Positions 8,447 through 17,398 of a stretch of DNA of 64,000 bases are shown in pieces. The position numbers and the translations under genes are program-made. The stretch is from Roseivirga spongicola (GTDB lineage: Bacteria > Bacteroidota > Bacteroidia > Cytophagales > Cyclobacteriaceae), in contig NZ_LRPC01000028.1 of assembly GCF_001592965.1 (NCBI RefSeq), forward strand, positions 620,001-684,000, in the 5' to 3' direction. Position 1 is the stretch's first letter. The number at the start of each line of letters is the position of its first letter. Below the pieces are notes generated by a model. It was not told the DNA's origin, ran no database searches, and saw only the letters and a list, made by a program, of their open reading frames with translations.

Positions 8447-8549
8447 CGGTTTGAGTGCAAACTTGAACTGTTTTTAGTTTAAATAAAGTATATTGCTATC
8501 TGAAAAGTAGTTGGTTAAAATCCGCTTCAGCTCATATACAAGACCGTTA
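8423..8549 (+). repeat. attC-like imperfect palindrome ending insert 1
   Basis: Three arms pair across ~120 bp: TAACG 8428-8432 with CGTTA 8545-8549, TGTATA 8433-8438 with TATACA 8535-8540, and AGCGG 8445-8449 with CCGCT 8522-8526. One strand has four unpaired bases (8541-8544) and there is an internal loop of 6 versus 8 bases. This layout, with short boxes, unpaired spacers and a variable centre, is that of an integron attC site. The boxes do not match the strict RYYYAAC/GTTRRRY consensus. Confidence 0.45.
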
Positions 8550-8551
8550 CT

Positions 8552-10216
8552 CTAAACCTCCCCTAAATACTCATGCACAAACTTGATGGACATAGCGCCT
8601 TCTCCTACGGCTGAGGCTACTCTGTTCATGGCTCCTGCCCTAACATCTCCTGCGGCAAATATGCCTGGAGTGCTAGTTTCTAGTAAGAATGGCTCACGGG
8701 TTTTCTTCCAGATCTTCTTAAACTCATCGTCTTTCTGAACATCTCGTCCGGTAAGGATAAAACCTCTTTCGTTTTTGAAAATTTGATCGCCTGTCCAGCT
8801 AGTGTAAGGCCTTGCTCCTATGAAAATAAGTAGAGCACCTGCTGGTTTTTTCTCCACTTCATTGGTTTCTAGGTTCTTCAATGACACGCACTCAAGGTGA
8901 GTTTCGCCATGAGCCGCTTCTATCACCGAGCGAGGAACTAGGCTGATATTCTCCGTTCCCTTAATCTGGTCAATCAGGTAAGAGCTCATACTGCTAGTTA
9001 AGTCTGGCTTACGGATAACGATATAGACATTCTTGGCAAAGTTGCTCAAGTACATGGCCGCTTGGCCAGCTGAGTTACCACCTCCAACAATATATACATC
9101 CTTGTCTCTACAGGCGTGGGCTTCTGTAGTGGCAGCACCGTAGTAGATTCCTGCACCTGTGTAATTGTCAATTCCTGCGGCTTCCAGTTTTCTATACTGA
9201 ACCCCAGTGGTAATAATCACCGATTTGGTGTGAATTTGCTCGCCATTTTCAAGAATTACCTTTTTATAATTGTCTTGAGTTTCTACCCCAACCACACTTT
9301 GTGGCGACAAAAACTCAATACCAAAGCGTTTGGCTTGGGTAATGGCCCTTTGCGTTAAATCAGCACCAGAAAGACCTTTCGGAAAGCCCAAGTAGTTTTC
9401 AATCCGTGAACTCGTTCCAGCCTGTCCACCAGGAGCATGTTTTTCAATCAAAAGCGTTTTCAACCCCTCTGAACCACCATAAACCGCTGCTGCCATTCCT
9501 GCAGGACCCGCTCCTATAATGGTGACATCGTACATTTTTTCAGCAGCCTTAGACCGAAGGCCAATCTTGGATCCTAACTCTACGGCAGAAGGGTTCTTCA
9601 GATGTGAACCATCTTCAAAGAACACTGCTGGCAAATGCTGATCGGTTACTTCGGCCAAGTCCATTAATTCTTTGGCTTCTGGCTCATTCATTACATCTAG
9701 CCATTGATAAGGAATGAGGTTTCCTGAAAGAAAGTCCTTCACCGCATGCGACTTTGGACTGTACTGGTAACCAACTACTCTAATACCTCTAAAAGCTGGA
9801 ATATGATTGATTTGCCACTCATCTAGCAAATCGTTCAGGGTTGGGTAAAGTTTCTCTTCTGGTGGGTCCCAAGGCTTGTTCAAATAGTAATCTAATTGAA
9901 CCTCGTTGATGGCCTTAATGGCAGCCTCAATATCTGAATAAGCAGTTAACAACACTCGCTTTGCGGCAGGATAAAGCTTTTTGGCTTGCTCTAAAAACTC
10001 CACTCCTGTCATTTCAGGCATTCGCTGATCAGACAAGAAAAGGGCAACATCTTCGCCTTTCTGCTTTAACTCTTTGAGTGCCTCTAGGCCCTCATTGGCA
10101 GAAGCCGTACTCATAATTCTATAGTCTGCTCTATACTGCTGTCTTAGATCTCTACGAATGGCTGCTAGTACCTGCTCGTCATCATCTACAGTAAAAATTA
10201 TTGGTTGTTTGGCCAT
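8552..10216 (-). CDS. response regulator receiver fused to thioredoxin-reductase-like flavoprotein
   Basis: 554 residues. Residues ~1-130 are a receiver domain (acidic start VDDDEQ, phosphoacceptor Asp in LFLSDQRMP, conserved T in LLTAYSD, K in YLNKPW). Residues ~135-225 form a glutaredoxin/thioredoxin-like linker. Residues ~228-554 are an FAD/NAD(P)H reductase with GAGPAGMAAAVYGGSEG, GGGNSAGQAAMYLS and TPGIFAAGDVRAGAMNRVASAVGEG. The redox-active CxxC of true thioredoxin reductases is missing: the aligned position reads GAATTEAHAC. It may therefore resemble ferredoxin/flavodoxin-NADP reductases or use another disulfide. It lies 18 bp downstream of a histidine kinase gene, which is its probable phosphodonor. 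Confidence 0.9.
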   Translation of the reverse strand: MAKQPIIFTVDDDEQVLAAIRRDLRQQYRADYRIMSTASANEGLEALKELKQKGEDVALFLSDQRMPEMTGVEFLEQAKKLYPAAKRVLLTAYSDIEAAIKAINEVQLDYYLNKPWDPPEEKLYPTLNDLLDEWQINHIPAFRGIRVVGYQYSPKSHAVKDFLSGNLIPYQWLDVMNEPEAKELMDLAEVTDQHLPAVFFEDGSHLKNPSAVELGSKIGLRSKAAEKMYDVTIIGAGPAGMAAAVYGGSEGLKTLLIEKHAPGGQAGTSSRIENYLGFPKGLSGADLTQRAITQAKRFGIEFLSPQSVVGVETQDNYKKVILENGEQIHTKSVIITTGVQYRKLEAAGIDNYTGAGIYYGAATTEAHACRDKDVYIVGGGNSAGQAAMYLSNFAKNVYIVIRKPDLTSSMSSYLIDQIKGTENISLVPRSVIEAAHGETHLECVSLKNLETNEVEKKPAGALLIFIGARPYTSWTGDQIFKNERGFILTGRDVQKDDEFKKIWKKTREPFLLETSTPGIFAAGDVRAGAMNRVASAVGEGAMSIKFVHEYLGEV

Positions 10217-10234
10217 TTGAGTTTTTGGTGATTC

Positions 10235-11656
10235 TTAGTGCTTAAGTGGTAAGCAAATTTCAAAAGTTGTATTTCCGGGTTGCGACTGCAGCTTAATTGT
10301 GCCGTTATGGTTTTCGACAATCTGCTGCACGGTCTCTAGCCCTAGCCCTGTACCTTTTCCAATATCTTTAGTGGTAAAAAATGGTTCAAAAATTCTGTCT
10401 TGAATGTCTTTCGGAATTCCCTTACCCGTATCGCTAATATTAACCCTCACATTATCGCCAACCGTCTTAGTGGTTATGGTTAATGTACCACCCGCCTCTT
10501 CCATGGCATCGAGTGCGTTATCTATAATATTCGTCCAAACCTGATTGAGTTCACCTGGGCTAGCTGCCATTTTTGGCATATCTGTTTGCCAGTTTTCTTC
10601 AACCGTAACTTGGTTCTTTTTCACTTTATGATTTAAAATGGACAACGTTGTTCTCAAACCAATATGGATATCAGTAGGCTCATAATCGCCAGACCTGTCC
10701 ATGTGAGAATACTCTTTCACGGAATTTACGAGTGTAGAGATTCGCTTTGAAGCATCTTTTATTTCCCCAACCATTTTTTCGGTGGTCAGCACATTGTCTA
10801 CCCAAGTAAGCATAGATGGAAACTCCTTCTCGCCCATCTTTTCCTTAAGTCCATCTAAATCAGCAACATCAAATCGATAGTCTGCTAAAGTTTCAGCCAG
10901 CATATAGCAATCGCCATAACCATTATCTTCTAGCCAATCGGTGAGCTCGTCTTCACGGTCAGCTCTGGCAATCATAGATTCAGTTTTGTTGATTCCTTGC
11001 CTAAGCTTGCCAAACACCAGGTTATTCACAAAGTCTATCTGGTCATCTACAATTTCCATAGAGATCACCTTCTTCAATTTGTCGGGAACTGTGCCTAAGT
11101 GTTTTTCTAGAGACTCGGCACTTCTAACAATGGCAGCAGCTGGGTTATTGAGTTCGTGTGCTAAGCCTGCAGAAAGCTTGCCTAGCGCCATCAACTTCTC
11201 ACTTTGGTGTTGAAAACGACTGAAATCTCTAACCCTATCGGTCATCAGGTGGACCAAGACAGCAGTTACCTCGTGGCACTCGCAAATGAGGTCGTAAAAA
11301 TGATCTACCGAAAGGGTGAAGACCTTAGAATCGGTTACTGCAAAGGCGTGGCCCGTGGCCGATTGAGCTCTACTGTAAGGCAATGCACCAGAAACATCTC
11401 CGGTCTTAATTTGCGCCAACTCCTTAAACTGACCTGCCTGTTGAACTTTTAGTGAGAAGAGGCCATCGAGCATAATCAACAAACGATCAATAGAATCTCC
11501 CCTCTTAAAAATCTGTTCGCCAGCAGGTATTTCAACCAACTCTCCACGTTCTACAATCCATTCAATTTGTGAAATCGGCACTCCCTCAAGTACTGAAAAT
11601 GAGGCAATTCTCTCAACTATCTCTTGGTGATTCATGATTGCAAAACCTGTTTTCAT
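10235..11656 (-). CDS. histidine kinase with N-terminal cyclic-nucleotide-binding domain
   Basis: 473 residues. Residues ~10-140 form a Crp-like cNMP-binding barrel (IPAGEQIFKRGDSIDRLLIMLDG). It is followed by a HisKA helix with the phospho-His in GLAHELNNPAAAI, and a HATPase domain with N box NQVWTNIIDNALDAM, G1 DTGKGIP and G2 GKGTGLGLE. There are no transmembrane segments, so it senses a cytoplasmic signal. It precedes the receiver-reductase gene by 18 bp on the same strand and they form a clear two-component pair linking a nucleotide or redox cue to a flavoprotein. The start at 11656 or the ATG at 11635 (MNHQEI) are both possible. Confidence 0.92.
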   Translation of the reverse strand: MKTGFAIMNHQEIVERIASFSVLEGVPISQIEWIVERGELVEIPAGEQIFKRGDSIDRLLIMLDGLFSLKVQQAGQFKELAQIKTGDVSGALPYSRAQSATGHAFAVTDSKVFTLSVDHFYDLICECHEVTAVLVHLMTDRVRDFSRFQHQSEKLMALGKLSAGLAHELNNPAAAIVRSAESLEKHLGTVPDKLKKVISMEIVDDQIDFVNNLVFGKLRQGINKTESMIARADREDELTDWLEDNGYGDCYMLAETLADYRFDVADLDGLKEKMGEKEFPSMLTWVDNVLTTEKMVGEIKDASKRISTLVNSVKEYSHMDRSGDYEPTDIHIGLRTTLSILNHKVKKNQVTVEENWQTDMPKMAASPGELNQVWTNIIDNALDAMEEAGGTLTITTKTVGDNVRVNISDTGKGIPKDIQDRIFEPFFTTKDIGKGTGLGLETVQQIVENHNGTIKLQSQPGNTTFEICLPLKH

Positions 11657-11731
11657 TTAATTTAGTTCTATGGTGCAGTTGTAAGGATATTTCTCTTGCC
11701 AATTGAAGGCTAAAACTTATTGGCTGAAGCT

Positions 11732-12859
11732 CTATTTCTTGCTTAACTCTTCAAACATCAATTCGGCAACTCTTTCAGAAGCTCCAGTGCCGCCAAGCTT
11801 CACCCGAAGGGCTTTATAATCTTCAAGAATCTGATCTCTTTTCGATCCGTTGAGAGTCAACATTAACTCTCTCACCAGCCTCTTTTCATTTAAATCTGAC
11901 TCTATAAGTTCTTGCACTGCCATCTTATCCAAAATTATGTTGACCATGCAGATGTATTTTATACTCACTATCCTTTTCAAGATATGATAAGTGAAAAAGC
12001 CTGCCTTATAACAAACTACCTGTGGCACGTTGAAAAGAGCAGTCTCTAACGTGGCTGTTCCAGAAGTAACCAAAGCTGCTTTGGCGTTATTGAGAATATC
12101 ATAAGTTGCCCCAAAGGCTACACGCACTCTACCCTTTGTAAACTGCTCATAGAGCTCTGAATCTATGGTCTCAGAACCAGCAATAATAAACTCATGATCA
12201 GGAAAATGAGGAATTACCTTAAGCATTCTAGAAAGGTTCCCGATTATCTCTTGCTTTCGGCTCCCAGGTAAAATGGCAATTAACGGTTTATCCGAAGCAA
12301 GCTCATACTTGCTATAAAACTCATCGCTTGGGAGTAAATCTTTTTGGCGAAGTTCAAGAGCATCTAGAATAGGGTGACCAACAAAATCTATATCATAGCC
12401 ATAAGATTTGTAAAACGCAGGTTCAAAAGGTAGGATAGAAAAGATTCTATCTGTCCATTGGTGTATGGTATGAACTCGCTTTTTCTTCCAAGCCCAAGCT
12501 TGCGGAAGGATGTAATAGAATACCTTCGTTTTCAGGCCTTGTTGCTTTACATACTTAGCAATTCGGAGGTTGAAGCCAGAGTTATCGATGAGGATAAGAA
12601 CATCGGGCTGAAACTCTTCAATGTCTTGCTCACAGAACCTGAAATTCTGCTTAATGGTCTTCAGGTTTTGAACTACCTGAAAAATACCCATAAATGAAGT
12701 CTCTTTAATGTGCTTAGCTAATTCTTGAGCTTCGACCTTCATTTTATCGCCTCCCCACACTCTGAAATAAGCATCTGAATCACGCTTTTTCAGTTCTTTC
12801 ATCATGTTGGCCGCATGCATATCGCCAGAGGCCTCTCCTGCAATGATGTAGTATTTCAT
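11732..12859 (-). CDS. lpxB: lipid-A-disaccharide synthase
   Basis: 375 residues, full length for LpxB. It joins UDP-2,3-diacylglucosamine to lipid X to form the lipid A disaccharide, at the inner face of the inner membrane. Seen are the start YYIIAGEASGDMHAANMMKEL, IDNSGFNLRIAKYVK, the segment FYYILPQAWAWKKKR, IAILPGSRKQEI, and the donor-binding region ALVTSGTATLETALFNVPQVVCYK. It confirms a Gram-negative outer membrane with lipid A. The gene is read on its own, with the kinase pair 75 bp downstream on the same strand. Confidence 0.95.
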   Translation of the reverse strand: MKYYIIAGEASGDMHAANMMKELKKRDSDAYFRVWGGDKMKVEAQELAKHIKETSFMGIFQVVQNLKTIKQNFRFCEQDIEEFQPDVLILIDNSGFNLRIAKYVKQQGLKTKVFYYILPQAWAWKKKRVHTIHQWTDRIFSILPFEPAFYKSYGYDIDFVGHPILDALELRQKDLLPSDEFYSKYELASDKPLIAILPGSRKQEIIGNLSRMLKVIPHFPDHEFIIAGSETIDSELYEQFTKGRVRVAFGATYDILNNAKAALVTSGTATLETALFNVPQVVCYKAGFFTYHILKRIVSIKYICMVNIILDKMAVQELIESDLNEKRLVRELMLTLNGSKRDQILEDYKALRVKLGGTGASERVAELMFEELSKK

Positions 12860-13157
12860 TTCCCGAATTCTGCTGCCAAGTTCATGGTTTGAGACAAATT
12901 ATCAAATGGAAATCGAAACGTATATCATTTTGATACACACCTCCTATTATTCCACTTGCTAAATCTGCTTAAATTGGCTAATTAGGAAAGATATTCAAGT
13001 CATATACTAGACTGATCATAAGATTCATATTAATAGAAAATACTAACCCCTGCCCTAAAAGGTGATTAAATTCTAATCTCTCCCTTTAGGGAATAAAAGG
13101 GTAAAAATTCGAATCAAATCTTACGATCAATTCTAACTGTGGCAAATCACTATTCTT
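12860..13157. other. divergent intergenic region with one hairpin
   Basis: About 300 bp between the divergent lpxB and M16 peptidase genes. The only clear structure is CCCTAAA (13053-13059) facing TTTAGGG (13085-13091), extended by two pairs after a mismatch. It resembles other short C/G-run palindromes in this window. Promoters for both genes must lie here but no strong TAnnTTTG match was found. Confidence 0.4.
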
Positions 13158-15992
13158 ATGAAACATAAACTGACTTTCCTTTTCATTCTTACCATCATGG
13201 TTTCTTGCCAGCCTAAGCAAGAGGAAGAAACCAAAGCTGATTTTAATGTAGACTATGAAAAATTCGAACTAGACAACGGACTCGATGTAGTATTTCATGT
13301 TGACAGGTCCGATCCTGTGGTTGCAGTAGCCTTGACGGCTCATGTAGGCTCGGCTAGAGAAAAGGAAGGCAGAACAGGTTTTGCACACCTCTTTGAACAC
13401 CTGCTCTTTTTAGAGTCAGAAAACCTAGGCAAAGGTGGTTTAGATAAGTTGAGCGCCAGAGTGGGTGGCTCAGGTGCTAATGGTTCAACTTCCAGAGATA
13501 GAACCAACTATTTTCAAACCGTTCCTAACGATGCCTTAGAAAAAATGCTCTGGGCTGAGGCCGATAAGCTTGGTTGGTTCATCAATACCGTAACGGATCC
13601 GGTTTTGGCCAAAGAAAAGCAAGTGGTGAAAAATGAAAAGCGTCAAAGTGTAGACAACCGCCCTTACGGCCATACTAGCTACGTTATTGACAAAAACCTC
13701 TACCCTGCCGATCACCCGTATAATTGGCAAGTAATTGGTTCTTTAGACGATTTGCAGGCAGCAACCCTTGCCGATGTTAAGGAATTCTTTAACCGTTGGT
13801 ATGTACCCAATAATGTAACGCTAGTAGTTTCTGGAGATTTCGATGTAGAACAAGCCAAAGAATGGGTGCATAAGTATTTTGATGAAATTCCGAAGGGTGA
13901 AACAGTGGAAACCATGCAGCCAAGAGCTGGTGTAATTACAGAAAACATCAGGCTTTACCATGAAGATAATTTTGCCAGAGTACCAGAACTGACTTACACC
14001 TGGCCTACTGTTGAACAATATCATCCTGATAGCTATGCCCTAGATGTACTAGCGCAATACCTCTCAAGTGGCAAGAAAGCGCCATTTAGCCAAGTGCTTG
14101 TAGAAGACAAGAAATTAACCTCCAACGTAAGAATGTATAATAGAACCTCAGAGTTGGCCGGTCAATATCAGCTTTCTGTAAGGGCCTATTCAGATAAAGA
14201 TTTAGACGAAGTAGCTAAAGCCATAGAAGAAGCTTTTGCCAAATTCGAGGCAGAAGGAATTTCGGAAAAAGACCTTAGCAGAATAAAAGCAGGGCAAGAA
14301 ACAAGCTTTTATAATGGTCTTTCTAGTGTATTGGGCAAAGGATTTCAGTTAGCGCAGTACAATATTTTTGCTAACGATCCTGGCTTTATCAAGAAAGACA
14401 TTGAGCGCATTTTAGCTGTAAGTACTGCCGATGTTAAAAGAGTGTATGAAAAGTACATCAAAGACAAAAACTTCATTGCTACCAGTTTTGTGCCTAGGGG
14501 CCAGAAAGACCTAGCTTTAGCTAACTCAGAGAAAGCTGAGGTGGTGGAAGAAGCTATTGTTCAAGGAGCAGAAGAAACATTCGATGCTTCAATTCAGGCA
14601 GAATATGAAAGAACGCCATCTTCTTTCGATAGGACTGTAGAGCCAGCTTATGGCAGTGCACCTGAAATTCAGATTCCTGAGGTATATGAGGCTACACTAA
14701 ACAATGGCATTGAAATTTATGGTATTGAAAATGACGAAGTACCGTTGGTTCAAATCAATATGGTAATCGATGGCGGACAACTGATGGAAGATATGGATAA
14801 GCTTGGCGCAGCTAACCTTATGGCTTCTATCATGACTAAAGGAACGGCCAACAAAACACCAGAAGAATTAGAAGAAGCAATAGATCAGCTAGGTGCGAGA
14901 ATTAGTGTTTTTGCCGGCAAGCAAAGCGTTAGAATTTCTGCCAATACCTTAGCCAGAAACTATGACGAAACACTTGCCCTTATGGAGGAAATTCTTCTAC
15001 AACCGCGTTGGGATGAGAATGAATTTGAGCTTGCAAAGCAAAGCACTATCAGCCAGATTAGACAGCAAGAAGCTAACCCTAATGCCATTGCTAGCAACGC
15101 TTACGATATTCTAATTTATGGCAAAGATGACATTAGAGCGCAAAACACTTTAGGCACTATTGAGACTGTTTCCAACCTAACTATAGATGATCTAAAAGCT
15201 TATTACAATGCCAACATCTCTCCTTCAGTAACACGTTTACATGTTGTAGGCGATATATCTGAAAATGAATTAGTTAAATCTTTAAGTTCACTAGACAGTA
15301 AATGGGAAGCTAAGGAAGTTAAGCTACCAGAGTTAAGCCAACCGAAAGCGCCTACCGAATCGCAAGTATATTTCTATGATGTGCCAGGTGCAAAGCAGTC
15401 TGTATTGAATATAGGTTACCCAGCTATGCCTGCCACAGATGAAGACTACTACCCTGCTACGGTAATGAATTACATACTAGGCGGTGGAGGTTTTGCCTCT
15501 CAACTCACCCAAGAATTGCGAGAAGGAAAAGGGTATACTTATGGAGTTAGATCAGGTTTCTCTGGTAATGAATATGACGGTACTTTTACCATTAGCAGTG
15601 GAGTTAGAACCAACGTTACTTTAGAGTCTACTCAGTTGGTAAAAGAGATATTAGATAACCATGGCCCTGGATTTACAGAGAAAGATTTAGAAACCACTAA
15701 AGGCTTTTTAATTAAGAGTAATGCACGTGCTTTTGAAACAGCGGGTGCTAAACTCAATATGCTCGAAAACATTAGCCAATTTGAATTACCACATGACTAT
15801 GTGAAAGACAGAGAAGCCATAGTGAGAGGCATGACGGTTGAAAAAATCAGACAATTATCTGAAAAATACCTCGATAAAAACAAGATGATTTGGTTAGTTG
15901 TGGGCGATGCAAAAACCCAACTAAATCGCATGAAACAACTTGGCTTTGGTGAGCCTACACTCATCAACGATATGACGGGACCGGAGAAATAG
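13158..15992 (+). CDS. M16 family zinc metallopeptidase, two-unit lipoprotein
   Basis: 944 residues with a lipoprotein signal (LTIMVSC, Cys17), so it is anchored in the envelope facing the periplasm. The first M16 unit carries the inverted zinc motif HLFEH at 77-81, with the third ligand E160 in VVKNEKRQ. The second unit, from about residue 515, keeps the fold (TYGVRSGFSGNEYDG) but lacks HxxEH and is the usual inactive half. Family members (pitrilysin/insulysin type) form a clam-shell that degrades peptides. The gene stands alone and is followed by a long inverted repeat. Confidence 0.93.
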   Translation: MKHKLTFLFILTIMVSCQPKQEEETKADFNVDYEKFELDNGLDVVFHVDRSDPVVAVALTAHVGSAREKEGRTGFAHLFEHLLFLESENLGKGGLDKLSARVGGSGANGSTSRDRTNYFQTVPNDALEKMLWAEADKLGWFINTVTDPVLAKEKQVVKNEKRQSVDNRPYGHTSYVIDKNLYPADHPYNWQVIGSLDDLQAATLADVKEFFNRWYVPNNVTLVVSGDFDVEQAKEWVHKYFDEIPKGETVETMQPRAGVITENIRLYHEDNFARVPELTYTWPTVEQYHPDSYALDVLAQYLSSGKKAPFSQVLVEDKKLTSNVRMYNRTSELAGQYQLSVRAYSDKDLDEVAKAIEEAFAKFEAEGISEKDLSRIKAGQETSFYNGLSSVLGKGFQLAQYNIFANDPGFIKKDIERILAVSTADVKRVYEKYIKDKNFIATSFVPRGQKDLALANSEKAEVVEEAIVQGAEETFDASIQAEYERTPSSFDRTVEPAYGSAPEIQIPEVYEATLNNGIEIYGIENDEVPLVQINMVIDGGQLMEDMDKLGAANLMASIMTKGTANKTPEELEEAIDQLGARISVFAGKQSVRISANTLARNYDETLALMEEILLQPRWDENEFELAKQSTISQIRQQEANPNAIASNAYDILIYGKDDIRAQNTLGTIETVSNLTIDDLKAYYNANISPSVTRLHVVGDISENELVKSLSSLDSKWEAKEVKLPELSQPKAPTESQVYFYDVPGAKQSVLNIGYPAMPATDEDYYPATVMNYILGGGGFASQLTQELREGKGYTYGVRSGFSGNEYDGTFTISSGVRTNVTLESTQLVKEILDNHGPGFTEKDLETTKGFLIKSNARAFETAGAKLNMLENISQFELPHDYVKDREAIVRGMTVEKIRQLSEKYLDKNKMIWLVVGDAKTQLNRMKQLGFGEPTLINDMTGPEK

Positions 15993-15999
15993 TTCTAGG

Positions 16000-16052
16000 T
16001 TGAAGGTTCAAAGTTTAAAGCTTCTACCATCTTTAAACTTTGAGCCTTTCAA
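16000..16052. repeat. long inverted repeat after the M16 gene
   Basis: Arms 16000-16020 (TTGAAGGTTCAAAGTTTAAAG) and 16031-16052 pair with few mismatches around a 10-base loop; 13 consecutive pairs lie next to the loop. It could end M16 transcription. The motif AACTTTAAACTTCAAACTTTGAACC at 16290-16314 is related, so the arms may be copies of a dispersed phrase. The rest of the gap to 16300 shows no gene. Confidence 0.55.
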
Positions 16053-16308
16053 ATCAGAGCTTGGTTCTGAAGTTTTTATAATTCGTTAATGAACTAAGTC
16101 AAATTCATATGGCACTATAAAATAGCCACTGGAGTTGACACAGCCATTTTGAGGGATATTGTCTTCCGTACAGATGGCATAATAGCCTGACAAGGCTAGA
16201 TACGTATTTCAAAAGATGGTCAGAGCACGACAGAACTTCTTTAGGGAGTGATTCAGCATAGCATAAACACACCATGAATTATGAAAGTTGAACTTTAAAC
16301 TTCAAACT

Positions 16309-16338
16309 TTGAACCTGAAACTTATGGGTGTACCTTTG
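16309..16338 (+). promoter_or_regulatory. promoter TTG-N19-TACCTTTG
   Basis: TTG at 16309-16311, 19 bases, then TACCTTTG at 16331-16338 exactly match the Bacteroidota sigma-A consensus (TTG...TAnnTTTG). The following ATG is at 16365. It should drive the Gfo/Idh oxidoreductase and probably the SPFH gene. Confidence 0.7.
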
Positions 16339-16364
16339 GCGTTTAGTTAAAAAAATCAGCTAAT

Positions 16365-17351
16365 ATGCTCAAAATTGGGGTTCTAGGGGCCGGTCATCTC
16401 GGCAAAATTCACATCAAATGCATCAAAGATATTTCAGAATATGAGCTTGTAGGTTTCTACGATGCCCTGCCTGAAAATGCCCATGCAGTAGCCGAAGAGT
16501 TTGGCATTCAATCTTTTGAAACCATCGAATCCTTAATTGAGGCAGTAGATGTTGTAGATATTGTAACACCTACCCTTTCGCACTTCCATTGTGCCGAAAA
16601 GGCACTCAAAGCAGGCAAGCACGTTTTCATTGAGAAACCCGTTACCAACACGCTGGAAGAAGCTGAAGAACTGATCAGGCTATCGAAAGAACATGGCCTG
16701 AAAATTCAAGTGGGTCATGTAGAAAGATTTAACCCAGCTTTTGTGGCTGCTCAAAGCCATCTAAAGCAACCTATGTTTATTGAGACGCACAGACTCGCGC
16801 AGTTCAACCCCAGAGGTTTAGACGTGCCTGTGGTTTTGGATTTAATGATTCATGATATAGACGTTATTCTAAAAGCAGTTGGCTCAAAGGTCGAAAAGGT
16901 TTCAGCTAGTGGAGTAAATGTGGTGGCAGATACTCCAGATATTGCCAATGCACGTTTGGAGTTTGCCAATGGCTGTGTAGCCAACCTGACCACCAGCCGA
17001 ATAGCAGTGAAAAACATGCGTAAATCACGTTTCTTTCAAAGAGATGCTTACATAGCCGTAGACTTTTTAGAGAAGAAATCTGAAATAGTAAGAATGAAAG
17101 ATGCTACAGGCGAAGAAGGCCCATTTTCTATGGTGTTAGACCTTGGTGAGGACAAAGGCAAAAAGGAAATCATCTTCGAAAATCCAAAGGTTAATCCAAC
17201 CAATGCCATAAGAGAAGAGCTTTTTACTTTCCACGAAGCAATCATTAACGATCAACAACCTATTGTAACTATAGAAGATGGCTATGAAGCCTTAAAAGTG
17301 GCTCATCAAATTCTGGAAGAGATTCAGAAAAACCTTGAAAAGATAGGTTAG
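16365..17351 (+). CDS. Gfo/Idh/MocA family NAD(P)-dependent oxidoreductase
   Basis: 328 residues. The N-terminal Rossmann fold has GVLGAGHLGKIH and the family signature EKPVTNT at about 92-98. The C-terminal half has DLMIHDIDVILKAVGSKV, typical of the Gfo/Idh/MocA C-terminal domain. Such enzymes oxidise or reduce sugars or related hydroxyl compounds; the substrate cannot be told. Its promoter matches consensus and the SPFH gene follows after 47 bp, probably co-transcribed. Confidence 0.9.
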   Translation: MLKIGVLGAGHLGKIHIKCIKDISEYELVGFYDALPENAHAVAEEFGIQSFETIESLIEAVDVVDIVTPTLSHFHCAEKALKAGKHVFIEKPVTNTLEEAEELIRLSKEHGLKIQVGHVERFNPAFVAAQSHLKQPMFIETHRLAQFNPRGLDVPVVLDLMIHDIDVILKAVGSKVEKVSASGVNVVADTPDIANARLEFANGCVANLTTSRIAVKNMRKSRFFQRDAYIAVDFLEKKSEIVRMKDATGEEGPFSMVLDLGEDKGKKEIIFENPKVNPTNAIREELFTFHEAIINDQQPIVTIEDGYEALKVAHQILEEIQKNLEKIG

Positions 17352-17398
17352 TTATTAAAACAGCCATCTCTTAATTAATCGAACTAAAACTCATCAAT

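Larger units (their letters stand above)
7161..8549 (+). mobile_element. integron-cassette-like insert 1 (two genes)
   Basis: The segment begins at ACGTTAGCAGC (7159-7169) and ends with GCTGCTAATAACGTGTATAAGCAATAGCGG (start 8420) plus an imperfect palindrome closing at CGTTA (8545-8549). Its two genes are clearly richer in A and T than the flanking lpxB or thioredoxin-reductase-like genes. The last codons of the second gene lie inside the palindrome, as is typical of cassette genes. The insert ends 2 bases before the stop codon of the next, opposite gene. A similar start and end recur around 40140-40865. No integrase is in the window, so the call rests on end similarity and composition. Confidence 0.5.

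Noticed and set aside
8552-10216. Plain thioredoxin reductase
   Set aside because: The CxxC redox motif is absent and a receiver domain is fused at the N-terminus.
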